Source: Acytostelium subglobosum LB1 (lineage: Eukaryota > Evosea > Eumycetozoa > Acytosteliales > Acytosteliaceae). Taken from it: DNA of 64,000 nucleotides. The position numbers were made by a program, and so were the translations under genes. Shown in pieces: positions 22,632 through 34,050 of this stretch (position 1 is its first letter; every line of letters begins with the position of its first letter). Where the stretch lies: contig NW_012236518.1 in assembly GCF_000787575.1 (NCBI RefSeq), forward strand, positions 496,001 through 560,000, given 5' to 3'. The notes beneath the pieces were generated by a model. That model searched no databases and was not told where the DNA came from. It worked only from the letters and a program-made list of their open reading frames with translations.

Positions 22632-23398
22632 TGTGAAGTGTCAGTCAATATATTGAGTGATTTGATTTGATGATCAATCATAACAACATACTAATATCTA
22701 TATCTATATCTATATCTCTATATCTCTATCTTTATCTTATCTCTTTACTATTCATTCATTAATTCAACGCGCGAAGACACCTTTGATCAATGATTGATGA
22801 GAGTGGTTGGGTGACTGGACAGTGATTAAAGTGGCAAGTTTCGGACGTGCACAGTAATACTGTTTGCAAAACAACCTCTTGGATTGGGTCGATCCAGATC
22901 AAGCCTCCCACACACTATTTTTGACCAACTAACATACACACACAATCAAATCAAATGATTTTTTCATTGAAAGCCCCAATCACCTCACGGAGAGAACCCC
23001 ACTGCATGACACGACATTTGACAAGTGTAAATATTATTATTATGTACAAGTAATAACTCTTTATTCAAAACATTGGATATGTCCAAGTCCATGTGTATCA
23101 GAATGATGATGATGACAAACATCTAGTATGTTTCTTGCCAAGGTCCAAACAATCCCACCATATGTCTGATCTGAGGGGAGGACCTTGACTGACTGGACCT
23201 GGATTGATTGAATGAATGATCTGGACTAACTGAGGTGCTGAGACGTAAGAGAAAGAGGGAGTTGAGGAGGGGGATTGCTTCATCGACTGGAGCTGGTGGT
23301 GGATGTTTGTTGTTGCTGTTGTCTCTCAATGATGTTGTTGCCAGGAGCAGGTGGGAGGAAGAGGAGGGGAATTGGGGGAGTGGTGGATTGGCGCAGGT
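22632..23398. other. Promoter region of the fimbrin-like gene and 3' region of the RING gene
   Basis: Both flanking genes are on the minus strand. AT-rich, no coding signal. It holds a (TATATC)n tract and, from 23276 to 23398, a purine/pyrimidine-skewed stretch next to the RING gene stop. Confidence 0.5.
22694..22738. repeat. (TATATC)n/(TATCTC)n microsatellite
   Basis: About seven imperfect six-base units in the region upstream of the fimbrin-like gene. Confidence 0.85.
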
Positions 23399-24789
23399 CT
23401 AGGACGTCTTGAACATTTTGAATATGCCTCCAATGCCAGCTGCGTAAGGTCGGTTGCCAGCCACTTTGGAGTTCTGAGCATTGATGATAACCGAGTAGCT
23501 CTGATTGTTGTAGACGTACTTGACAAAGTATACGGGAAGGAATACACGCTGCGAGGCCACCTTGACAATGGCCGTATCGACAAACCTATCCTTGATGACA
23601 GTGGTGCTCGTGCAGCTGTCCCTGATGCGCGACTCGCACAACTCCTTGTCCTTGAGCATGACCTTGACCTCGCCCGAGCGCCTCCAGGCGGTGGTCTCGT
23701 CGCAAAGGAAGGGCAGCGACAGGGTCTTGGCCAGGGGTGGCGAGGAGTTTTCAATCGAAGGGATATTGGACAGCTCCCATGACTGCACTTGGATCAACAG
23801 GTCACGCTCTATTAGCGAGCTGTTGGCGATGGTGGCGTGGTGGTACCTATTGGAGAAGACGGTCTCTTTGGTCGTCCACAGCTTGTCAAAGTTGCTATAA
23901 GAGTTGACCGAATTTTTGATAGGCGAGTTGGGTGCAGAGAAGGTGGCGCCGTATCTGGTCTGCGTGTGTGCTTCAAAGATCCAATAGGGCAGGTAGACGG
24001 GCTTGATGTATCGCATCGAGAGGTTCTGGTTGAGATCGGATGGCGCGAACCACAATGACTTTATCCACTCGCGGAATATGTTGGCGCACCTCTTCCTCGT
24101 CACATTGAATGGCAAATAAATAGGTGGATCAAACTCGTTCGGTGTGAATGTATCGACGTCAAAGTCTTCTTGGGTGTCTGTTCCATCGGACACGATGATC
24201 GTGTGACTCTTGCTCCTGTCTGGGTGCAGCTTGTCGCAGCACGACTTGCACAGATGCACCTTGCACGTCTCGCACTTCCTCGTGACCTTCTTCTCGACGC
24301 AGTGATCACAAAACTTTGGACAGAGATCAAAGGCCTTCTTAACATTCTCGCATATGTTCTTCAAGTCTCGGTTGATTGGCAGTCCCTGTACGCCCTTTTC
24401 ATTCAGCATGGTGACAGTACGACAGAGAGGGCATGTGATACTCTTGTCATTACAACATTCCTGCAAGCAACATGTACAGAATGAATGGAGACACGTCAGC
24501 ATCAATGGTCTGTCAAGTATTTCGAAGCATACTGGGCACTGGATGTGATAATGAATGGATTATTATTAGTATTGTAATACAAAGTTGATTGGACAGGTCA
24601 TCGATGACATACCTTGACATCATTGGTGAGTGATGAGAAGAACTTGAAGAGACTGGAATTTGTGCTGTAGCCTTCGTCACCACTGCTGTCACTAATGTCT
24701 GACTCTCGCTTTGCTCCACATGTGTTTGAAGTGTTCTTGACCATCATCAAGGTGCACATCAAAGATGGCTGTAAATCAATTGCAATCAT
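23399..24789 (-). CDS. RING finger/B-box protein with a bacterial-like C-terminal module
   Basis: Seen: exons 24789-24613 and 24538-23399, 438 residues; internal methionines at 24759 or 24744 could also be the start. Joining the exons completes a RING: CPVC, CLHSFCTCCLQEC, CPLC. A B-box-like zinc cluster follows (CDHCVEKKVTRKCETC, HLCKSCCDKLH). The C-terminal ~250 residues are not a TRIM SPRY or kelch module. They contain CANIFREWIKSLWFAPSDL and KPVYLPYWIFEAHTQTRYGA, a pattern I associate with bacterial zinc-ribbon proteins (WFAP, then LPYWTFDA), and end in PVYFVKYVYNNQSYSVIINA. Known: RING proteins of this kind are E3 ubiquitin ligases. Inference: an E3 whose substrate module is the LPYW-type domain, perhaps membrane- or vesicle-related. 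RING is sure; the C-terminal likeness rests on memory of the motif. Confidence 0.85.
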
Positions 24790-27622
24790 TTCTTTCTCTG
24801 TTCGGTAGTGTTGTATTTACAATGAGGTAGGTAGGTAGGTGATTGGATTGATATTTATATATTATATTATATATGTACAGGGTAGAAGGATTGTATATAT
24901 GTACAAGGTGAAGGGGTTTACTCTAAGGGCGGAGAGAGCTGTTATCGGAGAGAGAGATATATATTGTTGCGTTGGGATATGGATAGAGATATATTTAAAT
25001 ATTATATATTATATTATATTGTTGTTGTTGTGATCGTAGTCGTATAATATATGTACAAGTAGTTGTTGTTAACCAACTAAGGTAGATAAAAAAAGATAAG
25101 GGTATATATTATACAAGATGTTCTTCTATTCCATCACTGTCTATAAGTTCCTATGTCCTCTTCTTCCTCTATCTAATTCTGTCTATGTTGCAATGAGACT
25201 GTTATTCTGACTTTTAACAAACAATATTGGTACTATGATATAATATGATATATGATATATATATATTTATAGATTGTTTACAACAACAATAACAAGTAGT
25301 ACTAGGTTGTGATTATAGTAGTAGAAGTTGTAGGAGTAGTTAGCGATGATGTGTTGTTGGTATTGGCGTTGTGTTGAGTGAGTGTGTTAGTGATGGAGAG
25401 AGAGAGTGAGTGATTTGAAGAGACAAGGGAAATGGAGAACGGGAGGGAGTTGTTTAGGTTGTTGGGTGGATAGATTGATTGACTGGATGAGAGTGAATCA
25501 ATGATTGTGTGTGTTCGTGTGTGTATGTGACCGTTAAAGGTAAAGGTTGATGGATGAATAGATGGGTGTTGTTGATTGATTGATTGATTGAGTGAGTGGT
25601 GGGATAACTGTGTTCTCACTTCCACACTATTGCTCTATCCTTCTTTCTTTCTCTCTTTACGACTATATACGCCCTCTCACAATTATATGTTGTTATAATA
25701 TAAATTTTAAATATATTATATTATGTATATATATCAATGTATGTATGTGTAATGTATTGTTTACTTCTAATAATATTGTTAATATGTGTGTGGGGATGTG
25801 CGTATCTATGTGGATGTCCCTTACTTTGGAATTGATCTTTTCACTCCAATAATATTTATTATTAATATAATTATAATTAATTGGGTCTACTTCCAAACAC
25901 AAACTTCCCATTTTTCCCAGCCCTGAGCTGGTTCACAAAGAGACTCTCTCATCGACACACCCATCCAACAAACACCACACCAATCGCCTTTTTTGGTCGA
26001 AGAGTCAGGTGAAGGTGAGGCTTCAACTGTTTCTCATTGATGTTGATGATGGGTTATTGCTTGGATGCCACTCATTCACTCAAAGGCATAGCACACAACA
26101 ACTGTTGAATCAATGATGTTGCTGCTGGTTCAGTGTCAGTAGCAGTGTCGACTACTGATACTCACCTCATACAACTACCATTCTGAAACATCACATCATC
26201 ATAGTTTTGCCCTATCACTTATCTTTTAGGTGATTACTATCCATCACTTCGTTTGGTAAATGATCATTCTAACCTACATTGTACAATGCATGTTCGTTGT
26301 GTGTGTATGTGTACAACTTTGGCGAAAGAGTGGACCCATGACTTGCCTCATTCCCTGACTAAAAGTCAGACACATGAGTGAGCAAAAAGATAAGAATGAA
26401 CATTATTATTGTTATTGTTATAGTATAAGTTAACATACTAACTGTAAATACAACAAACAAAGATATATCAATCAATGTATTGATTATGCTACAAACAAAC
26501 ATCCAATCCACCAACCAATCAGCGATCTGTTTACGATGAGAATTCTCTATCTCTATCTTTACTTGGCAACATTACCCGATTAACCAACTTAGCGGCTCTG
26601 GATGGACAACCAAACCATCCCAAACCATGTCCATCTTGATGTCCCGCTCATTCATCAATACTTACATGACGACCATTTTTAGAACACACGATCTCAAGAT
26701 CATTGAGTATCGTTCATTCATTCATTCTTGCATTCATTCACACACAATGATTCGTGCTGAATAAACAGTACTCCATCTTTAGCTTGGTATGTAGCATCGT
26801 ACACATCACAGTGTTTGGTGAATCAAAGGTACACAGCACACTCTGAACCATCAACAATCACCAGCCCACAGGCACACACACACAAACACGCACATCAGGA
26901 ATTAAATGAATTTGGATAAACCCATCTCTGGATGCTTGGCTTGACCCATCAAATAATATTATTTTAATTATTTTGATATTTAATTGAAATTACCTCTTAT
27001 CAAATGTTGATGATTATGATTGTTGGTGATGTGCGTTGTGTTTAAACCAACCTGTATGAGTTCACTTCACTTCTGCACCTTACACAAACACAACAATAAT
27101 ATATAATATATATAATATATAACTTGTATGTATACATTTCATTCATTCAATTCAATTCATTCAATTCATTCAACCATTCAATCAATCCTTCAACTCTTTC
27201 ATTTCCTTTCCTTTTGACCCTTTGACTCCTTTGACCTTTTGTGAGATTGAATCGTCAATATACTCTTTCTTCTTCTTTCTTGCTTCAAAATATATGCCTT
27301 GTCGATGTCCATGATCAAGCTTTAAAGAGTGAACATTTACCCGAGACAAAGGACAAAGGATGAACCCGGAAGATTATCCAAAGGATGATATGGACTTGGA
27401 AAACAAGGATATAAAGACAGAAGAAGAAGAAGAAAGAAGAATTGATTGATTGATTGGTCATCGATCAAATGAAATGCGAAAGATAGAATGAATGAATGAA
27501 GGAAGGATGGAAGATGATATTAAGATTGAAGAAAGATAACTAACATATTACTTGTTCGTTCTTTCTTTTCCCTTTGAACCAAGAGTAGCTTTTTCCTCCC
27601 AAAACCCCTCATATAATCAATC
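24790..27622. other. 2.8 kb spacer between the RING gene and profilin
   Basis: Long, AT-rich, with no convincing coding, tRNA or known ncRNA signal on either strand. It should contain two outward promoters. 24840-25300 is almost pure TATATA/ATATTA; 27090-27200 has ATTCATTCAATTCAATTC runs; 27420-27440 is purine-rich (GAAGAAGAAGAAAGAAG). Short open frames across it are low-complexity. Confidence 0.5.
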
Positions 27623-28000
27623 ATGTCCTGGCAATCATACGTCGATACCTCCCTTGTTGGTGCTGGTTTTGTTAACGCCCTCATCCTCGGAACTGATGGC
27701 TCCACCTGGGCCACCTCAAAGGGCTTCGCCTTGAAGGCCGGTGAGGAGAAGACCATCGTCGCCAACTTCACCTCCCCAGACAAGTTCACCGCCAACGGTA
27801 TCATTGTTGCCGGTGTCAAGTACCTGGCTCTGAAGACCGACACCCGTTCCGTCTACGGAAAGCAGGGAACCGGTGGTATCGTCCTCGTCAAGACTGGCAA
27901 GTGTGTCCTCATCGCTGTCTACAACGACAAGTTGACCCCAGGTGCTGCTGCCAACATCGTCGAGAAGCTCGGTGACTACTTGATCGACGCTGGTTACTAA
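27623..28000 (+). CDS. Profilin
   Basis: Seen: a single uninterrupted exon of 125 residues, the normal profilin length, starting MSWQSYVDTSLVGAGFVNAL and ending with the profilin C-terminal helix (GAAANIVEKLGDYLIDAGY). Central blocks are ILGTDGSTWATSKGF, GIIVAGVKYLALKTD and KTGKCVLIAVY. Known: profilin binds G-actin, exchanges its nucleotide and feeds it to formins and Ena/VASP; N- and C-terminal helices form the poly-proline site. Dictyostelium has several profilin genes and I cannot say which isoform this is. Codon use is more biased towards C-ending codons than in neighbours, as expected of a very highly expressed gene. Any intron must lie in the 5' UTR. Confidence 0.97.
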   Translation: MSWQSYVDTSLVGAGFVNALILGTDGSTWATSKGFALKAGEEKTIVANFTSPDKFTANGIIVAGVKYLALKTDTRSVYGKQGTGGIVLVKTGKCVLIAVYNDKLTPGAAANIVEKLGDYLIDAGY

Positions 28001-28582
28001 ATAGTTTCCTTCAAGTCCTTCAAATACTATTCTACTTTGCTCAATCATACTGTATTCTCATTAGCTTCCCCTCCCCCACGCCACAGGTGTTGTTCCTAGA
28101 CAACATCTATGTTCTATCCCCGTACATATAATAAACCTAGTGTTACATTAATAATATAAATACCTATTATACCTGATTGTCAATGTTCTCAATCTTCTAA
28201 ATCAATCAAACTTGCATTCCCAAGTCATTCCTTTCCTAAACTGGACACCAACATCATTCATTTCAATCATGTTTGTATTGTTCATGTATGTTTGTATGTG
28301 TGTGTGATTGAGCCCGGGTCTTTATCACTTGTGGAACATTCTGATCAATGTTCGCTCATACATCACTTCACACTCATAGATTCCCCCGATCACTTTGAGG
28401 AATAGGGTGGGGTAACTTGAGATAAAGGTCTATTCAAAAAGTACACATTATTGCCCCGCATCGCGAGAGTGATAGAGATAGAGATAGAGATAAAGATAAA
28501 GAGAGGTGTACATGTAGTAACAACATAGAGATAGATAAACAAACAAACAAAACAAACAAACAAACAAACATAAGATAAGATA
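28001..28582. other. Spacer between profilin and the GSAP-like gene
   Basis: Profilin 3' UTR with an AATAAA-type signal at about 28130 (ATAATAAACC), then the promoter of the next gene, ending in AAACAAACAAACAAAC and GATAAGATAATG just before its start. No gene seen. Confidence 0.55.
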
Positions 28583-29698
28583 ATGTTCGAATTCACCAAA
28601 TTGTTCTCGTTGGAACATGATGTTGTGACGAGAATACCTGCTGAGCAGTTGACACCAGAGGTCAAGGCAATATGCCCAGTGCTCACACAACCAAATGATA
28701 TTATAAACAAGAGTGGCAGTGTTGGCATGATGGACATTGGCTACGTCGAAGGCACCAGCAACAGTAGTAGTGGCAATAGCATTGGCAACAGCATTGGCAA
28801 TAGCATTGGTAGTAGTAGCAACAGTATCAGTATGACAATGTTGAGTGGTAGTATAGGTATTGGTAGTAGTAGTGGTATAAGTACAAGTAGTAATAGTATC
28901 GGAATCATCAACAACAACAATAACAATAATAATGATCAACAATCGTACTCACTCAATGATATCAAGAATCATAACTTCAAAATGGCTTCGTCATTGTACA
29001 CCGAACCACAGAAGCAGCGATACAATACACCGCAGGCACCCATTCGAATCGCCAACAGCAGCAACAACAACATGAAACATCTGTACAACTCACAGGGCAT
29101 TGGCGGCAGCTATCCTAGCTCATCATCTCAGAGGTTCCCCGACACACCACCAGTGTCCTCATACATCCCATCCAGCACACTACAGCACTCTGCCGACACC
29201 AATGACATGTCCTCGGAGGACCTTCATCACCATCATCAAGTGGCAGGCGTCAATGTTGATGAGAATGATATCAATAGCGTACGCTCATCAGCTTCAGAAG
29301 TCAACAACAGACTATACGATGCCTATCCAAGCAGGAGTGTCGCAGAGATCATTGATCTGCGAATCATTGGTAGAGACAACAGTGGCATCTTCATTGTTGC
29401 AAGGCTTGGCATGTCAGAAGTATGTTAGCCTCATTCATTCAATCATTCATTCCTTAGCAACAGGCCATCAACTAACTCCACTTGTCATTCATTCGTTCAA
29501 TCATTCCAGGGTGCGATCAAGACCTTTGTCGATCTGATCGATATCTATGCTACACAGAAAAGGCCAGAGACTATACTCAAGCTCAGCAATGGAAGTGGTA
29601 GCATCATAAGTGCATGTCTTAGCAATGACTTTAACAAGTCACTACTGATATTCACAGTCAAGTCTCCGTCTCCCGGAGACAGCAAGCAATATGGTATG

Positions 29699-29733
<35 letters not shown>

Positions 29734-32468
29734 GAGCGAATGACACTTACACCTGCCTCGCCTTGCCTCCACCCTTTAGTATACTCATCACATATACATG
29801 AGATCAACAGGAAGTCATCAGAGCTTCACAACTTGGAGCTTAGCTCACGTCATCCATCAACATACTACAGCGTGCTTGTAGAGAAGAGCTACTTGCATCT
29901 GCTACTCTTACAGAATAATGAGAGCTATACGGTGAAGCTGCCGATACAGCGCGACTGCAATGGTATCTTTTTGAACGCAAGCCACGGCAAGCAGGTGGGC
30001 AAGCGTAACAACATCTTTAAGAACTTCTACTGGCATCAGTACGACGAGAACACACAGACACTCTACGCACTCCAGTATCAGAAGCTCAAGTCACTCAATG
30101 ATCCCTCTGACAACCTGTTCCGCGCGTGGAATCTGCAGACGGGCAAGGCCGTGCTGCTGCACGACTTCTCGCTGCCACTCTACATCGCCACCAAGATCTC
30201 GCCTTCCTCTCCCTTCCCCTTTGCCATCAACAGCCAGCCCGAACAGATTCATCAGAACATCCACATTGTAAATTTAAATGGTGTAAGTACCTTGTGCCGG
30301 CCACGCGATCACGACGACCCATCCAGAGTGCTGACAACCCTCTCCAATCATTCAGACTGGACTATGCCTGTGCCATCAAGAGGAGTCAACAAACACATCG
30401 ATCAGGATCAGTATATACTTGTTGCATTTGAAGCAATGGATACGATATGCTATACCGCTCAATGATATAGAGGGAGGATACTTGTCCATTCAGGTCACAC
30501 GAGTGCTGTTTGATTGTGTTGGCAACCTGCTAATGGTCTACGTGCCTGGCAAGTTCCTGCAGTTTATCGATTGCGCTGATCACGAGCCATGCTTTGGCGC
30601 CACACTCTACTTTGATCTCTCGCCACCACCTCGCATGGACGACACTGCCTCGGACACATTATCAATCCGTGCACGACCCTTCCCCAGGCATCTAAGCACA
30701 TCTATCGTGCCCTACTACCTCACCAACCATAAGGATAGATCAAAGCCAGGTATGTATGCGTGTGAGTGCAGGATGGAGGAAGGAGGACACCAACTTACTC
30801 ATTCACTTCATTAGATCAATACCTCTTTGACTATTCACGTGGTATTCTGTACAAGTATCAGTTCCATAAGGAGTCTGTGTCGCGACTGTTTGACAAGGAC
30901 TCGCAGTCATTGTTTGCACTGGACCCTGGAACGGACATCAAGGTGCTACATCTGGCCAACATTCATATGAACGACAGTAGTTTGGTCAATGACATTCTAT
31001 TAAGGGTTTCCAGTGAGCCTTCACTGATCACACCAGAACTGTTGCGAGAGTACTTGTTGGGTGCGACATTCAGGGCACTAAGCGACATCAAAGTTGATCC
31101 ACACCTGCTCCAGATGCTACCAATGACCAGCAATGAGGGACTGGACACAGGATCGCTGCTGAGGATCGACGTCGAGTTGACCGCCATCACATCGCCACTG
31201 CCAAACTCATTGCTCAGGAGCAGAGACGACAGCAACAAGAGGAGACTAAAGACATTCCAGTACGTCAAGTCAGAGGTCGTTGTCAAGGACTCTGCCACGC
31301 CAATGGGCTTCATCAAGAACTTCTTTAGTGATTGTAAGTTGATTGATTGATCTATCGTTCTGTTTGGACCACTCTAACATCATCATCATTGGCACACATA
31401 TTAGTCAGCGGCAATCGACAGGACACAACATCACCTTTGTCACCACCTTTAAGGACATCATCCTTGCCGCGAGCACTTGTCCAGTTGACCGTGCCATTGG
31501 AGGACTATGAGGAACACTCGGCTGTGGAGTACAGGTCATACCCCGTGTGCATGGCCGACTATCTGGCGCAGATCACATCGACCAAGGAGCCACGCGAGAA
31601 ACTGATGGAGCTGGCACTGGCATTCCGGAATGCCCAAATCAACTCGATCAATGATCTCTACTCCACACTACGCACCAACATATTGGATATGACTGCCAAC
31701 CAGTATATGCTCATTCACAAGCATCCCAAGAAGGATCAGATGTTCCGCACGATGGAGAAGCTGTACATCGCCATCGAGGAGCTGGGCTGTCCTTTCCCTA
31801 AGGACTTCTACTCACACTTTGCCGTCCTTGGCTTCTACTGTCTGCCTCGTCTTGTGTTCCTGCAGTATGTGCAGCGTGGTGTGTTTGTTGTGACGGCCAA
31901 CTTCATCGATGAGCTGTTCCGCTACCTGATTAGCTCCAAGAGCAACGACGACTACAACTTTGTCTGCCAGCTCGTGCTGCAACTCAAAGACTCGAGCAAG
32001 ATGGTGGACTTTATGAAGGAGCGCTACGATATTGATCCAACTCAACACAACTTCATCCTGGAGCATCTGATACTCAAGATGGTCAACAGCATCGAGGCAC
32101 CCAAACAAGAGGCCGACGCCATGGGTCCAGATCTCTCGCAGTCCCTGTTCATGCCACTGACACTCTTCCTCAACTATCTGGAAAAGGGCCTGTCGTCGAT
32201 CAGTAGTGTTGTCGGCACACCTGGCATCAGCTCGCCAACCAGAGGTGGCCAGTTCTCGCCGCCCCTGCCGACCAGCCCTTCACGTCACTCATTCATGGCG
32301 TCGTCGATCTCCAACTCCCCAGGTGTCTCATTCATCCACTCGCCCTACGTTGATAATGGCAACCAGGTCTACGTCAAGCAACAATGTCAGAGAGCGATTG
32401 AGCAAATGTTGGACGAGGAGAAGATCACAGTGGCATCAGACAACCTATCAACATTAGACATCAACTAG
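28583..32468 (+). CDS. gsap: Gamma-secretase-activating protein (GSAP/pigeon) homologue
   Basis: Seen: six exons, 28583-29419, 29510-29693, 29780-30282, 30356-30749, 30815-31333 and 31405-32468, 1,166 residues with all phases consistent. The N-terminus carries Ser/Asn/Ile/Gly-rich repeats. The middle has the features of GSAP (FYWHQYDENTQTLYALQYQK, IHIVNLNGTGLCLC, VYVPGKFLQFIDCADHEPCF, YLFDYSRGILYKYQFHKESV), and the C-terminus has the GSAP region (PFPKDFYSHFAVLGFYCLPR, YVQRGVFVVTANFIDELF). Known: animal GSAP binds gamma-secretase and the APP C-terminal stub; Drosophila pigeon is the relative. Dictyostelium has a working gamma-secretase. Inference: a conserved, perhaps beta-propeller-based, cytosolic partner. 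Some small exon ends, mainly the one at 30356, rest on frame and GT-AG logic. Family call by recall, fairly confident. Confidence 0.8.
28772..28807 (+). repeat. 12-nt coding minisatellite in GSAP-like exon 1
   Basis: Three tandem copies of GGCAA(T/C)AGCATT coding Gly-Asn-Ser-Ile, flanked by degenerate AGTAGT units. The tract is in frame and divisible by three. Confidence 0.85.
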
Positions 32469-32916
32469 CCCAGTAGTTTGTTCAACATGTAAATAACAGA
32501 GGATAGATAGATAGAAAGGATCAATATATAACACAGTAGTGAGCTTGGTTGCTTGCTGGGCGCAGCAAGATAAAGGGATATTTATTGGAGTGGGATTGGA
32601 AAGGGAATGGATGGTAGAGGAAACATCCTGGCGCCAGGATGCATGTGTGAATTGATGGCTTAAGATTAGGAGGGATGGGTAGAGTGTTGGTTGTTGCCAT
32701 TGGAGAGGGAGGAGGATAAATATACAGTGGGTTGGGTCTGTTGGTTTGGCTGGCAGCTAGCTGGCTGGCTTTGTGTCCAACTAGCTTGTGTGGCGGTGTC
32801 GGGATTGTCTGGTTATTGGCAGGCATTTGTTGTCTTTGCGTTGTCGTGTGCGGTTGTTTGATTATTGCGTGATGTTGTTTATGATTGATGATGATGATGA
32901 CGAGTGGACGACACAT
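32469..32916. other. 3' spacer between convergent GSAP-like and RWP-RK genes
   Basis: Shared 3' flank of two genes transcribed towards each other. Non-coding, with GATAGATAGA near 32503 and a GGCTGGCAGCTAGCTGGCTGG stretch near 32748-32768. The RWP-RK stop is at its right edge. Confidence 0.5.
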
Positions 32917-34050
32917 TTACATCTTGCGATGCTTGTCATGCTCCATCACCCAGCGAAGTGGATTGCCGTTGGGACTCATTATGGAGTTAGGCTGTGGGGG
33001 AGACATGTACTGTGGATGCTTGACGTAGGTCATCATGTTCTTGGGTGGTTGGTACTGTTGACCCTGAGCCAGATAGGCCTGGTTGCCAAGCGCCAGCTGG
33101 TTGGGCATGCCCATCGAGGAGACGGGGTCGGGCAGGTTCAGCTTGGGCAGCAAGAAGTCCTGGTTGACCGCCGAGAACATGGGATGCATGCCATAGCCAA
33201 GGTTCATCTGTGAGCCATAGTTGTTCCATGGGTTGGACTGGGGCAGGTCGTTGACCTCACGTGGTGTGCTTGGCGAGGGAAGATGCTGGTATGGGTGCGG
33301 CAGCTGGCCCTGATGCATGTAGGGACCGCCGGCGGCCTGGTCGGGCTGGTGCGCAGCAAGGTCGTCCTCCTCCTTGTTTGAGATGTATGATGTCAGCGGC
33401 GCAAACGAGTTGACTGGCGTCAGCAGCTGATTGATGGAAAACTGTGGTTGTTGTTGTTGTGGAGGAGAGGAGTGCATCTGGTTGGGGTACTGGAGCTGCA
33501 GTGCCTGTTGCTGCTGCTGCTGTTGTTGCTGTTGTTGTTGATGATGATGTTGTTGTTGTTGATGTTGTTGTTGCTGTGCGTGATGGTGGTGCAGGGGTGC
33601 CTGCTGTGACATGTGGTGCTGCTGCTGTTTCAGGTGGCCTTGCAGATGGAGGTCGTTGGCGCCGGCTGGCTCATGGTCCAGCTTGACCTTCTTGGTGGTC
33701 TGCTTGATGCCATCGTCCGACGTCAGCAGCGACGTGTTCCTCTTGTGTGAGCCGTTGGCCAGGATGGAGGGGTTCTTCATGATCATGCTCTTCTTGTTCT
33801 TTAGGATGGTGATCTCGGCCTTGGCACAGTCCTCCGCTTCATTGTTTGTGTTTTGTAGCGTGGCCTCCAGGTTCTCAATCATCTTATTCAAACTCTTTAT
33901 CTTTCTATGTGGCCATCTGGGGATTCCATTGCGTCTACATATCTTCTTGAGCATTGTGGCGCATATTCCAAGTTCCTTGGCCACATCATTGATGGGCATA
34001 TGGAAGTACTTGGACAGATGATTAAAGTCAATGTTTGATGTTTGTGGCAT
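32917..34050 (-). CDS. RWP-RK domain transcription factor, Gln-rich
   Basis: Seen: one coding exon of 377 residues. An RWP-RK domain occupies residues 9-60: HLSKYFHMPINDVAKELGI, MLKKICRRNGI, then the signature RWPHRK at 45-50, followed by a short leucine-type coil (KMIENLEATLQNTNNEAE). The rest is low complexity: His/Gln-rich 150-200 with a long Gln run, then Pro/Asn/Met-rich. Known: RWP-RK proteins bind DNA and, in plants and algae, control nitrogen response and gamete fate; dictyostelids have a few. Inference: a nuclear regulator with a Gln-rich activation segment. A likely 83-nt 5'-UTR intron lies at 34052-34134, its acceptor ending one base before the ATG. Lies beside a 5.75 kb gene-poor upstream region. 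Confidence 0.9.
   Translation of the reverse strand: MPQTSNIDFNHLSKYFHMPINDVAKELGICATMLKKICRRNGIPRWPHRKIKSLNKMIENLEATLQNTNNEAEDCAKAEITILKNKKSMIMKNPSILANGSHKRNTSLLTSDDGIKQTTKKVKLDHEPAGANDLHLQGHLKQQQHHMSQQAPLHHHHAQQQQHQQQQHHHQQQQQQQQQQQQALQLQYPNQMHSSPPQQQQPQFSINQLLTPVNSFAPLTSYISNKEEDDLAAHQPDQAAGGPYMHQGQLPHPYQHLPSPSTPREVNDLPQSNPWNNYGSQMNLGYGMHPMFSAVNQDFLLPKLNLPDPVSSMGMPNQLALGNQAYLAQGQQYQPPKNMMTYVKHPQYMSPPQPNSIMSPNGNPLRWVMEHDKHRKM

Noticed and set aside
24790-27622. Possible retroelement or other mobile-element remnant in the long spacers
   Set aside because: No polymerase, integrase or transposase-like text, terminal repeats or target duplications were seen in this or the 34-39.8 kb region.
28741-28926. 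Minus-strand Leu/Ile-rich frame that looks like a multi-pass membrane peptide
   Set aside because: It is the complement of AGTAGTAGT/ATTGGC repeats in GSAP-like exon 1; the hydrophobicity is an artefact of the repeat.
33444-33686. Plus-strand Val/Ala-rich frame opposite the RWP-RK gene
   Set aside because: It is the complement of the Gln/His codon repeats of the real gene.
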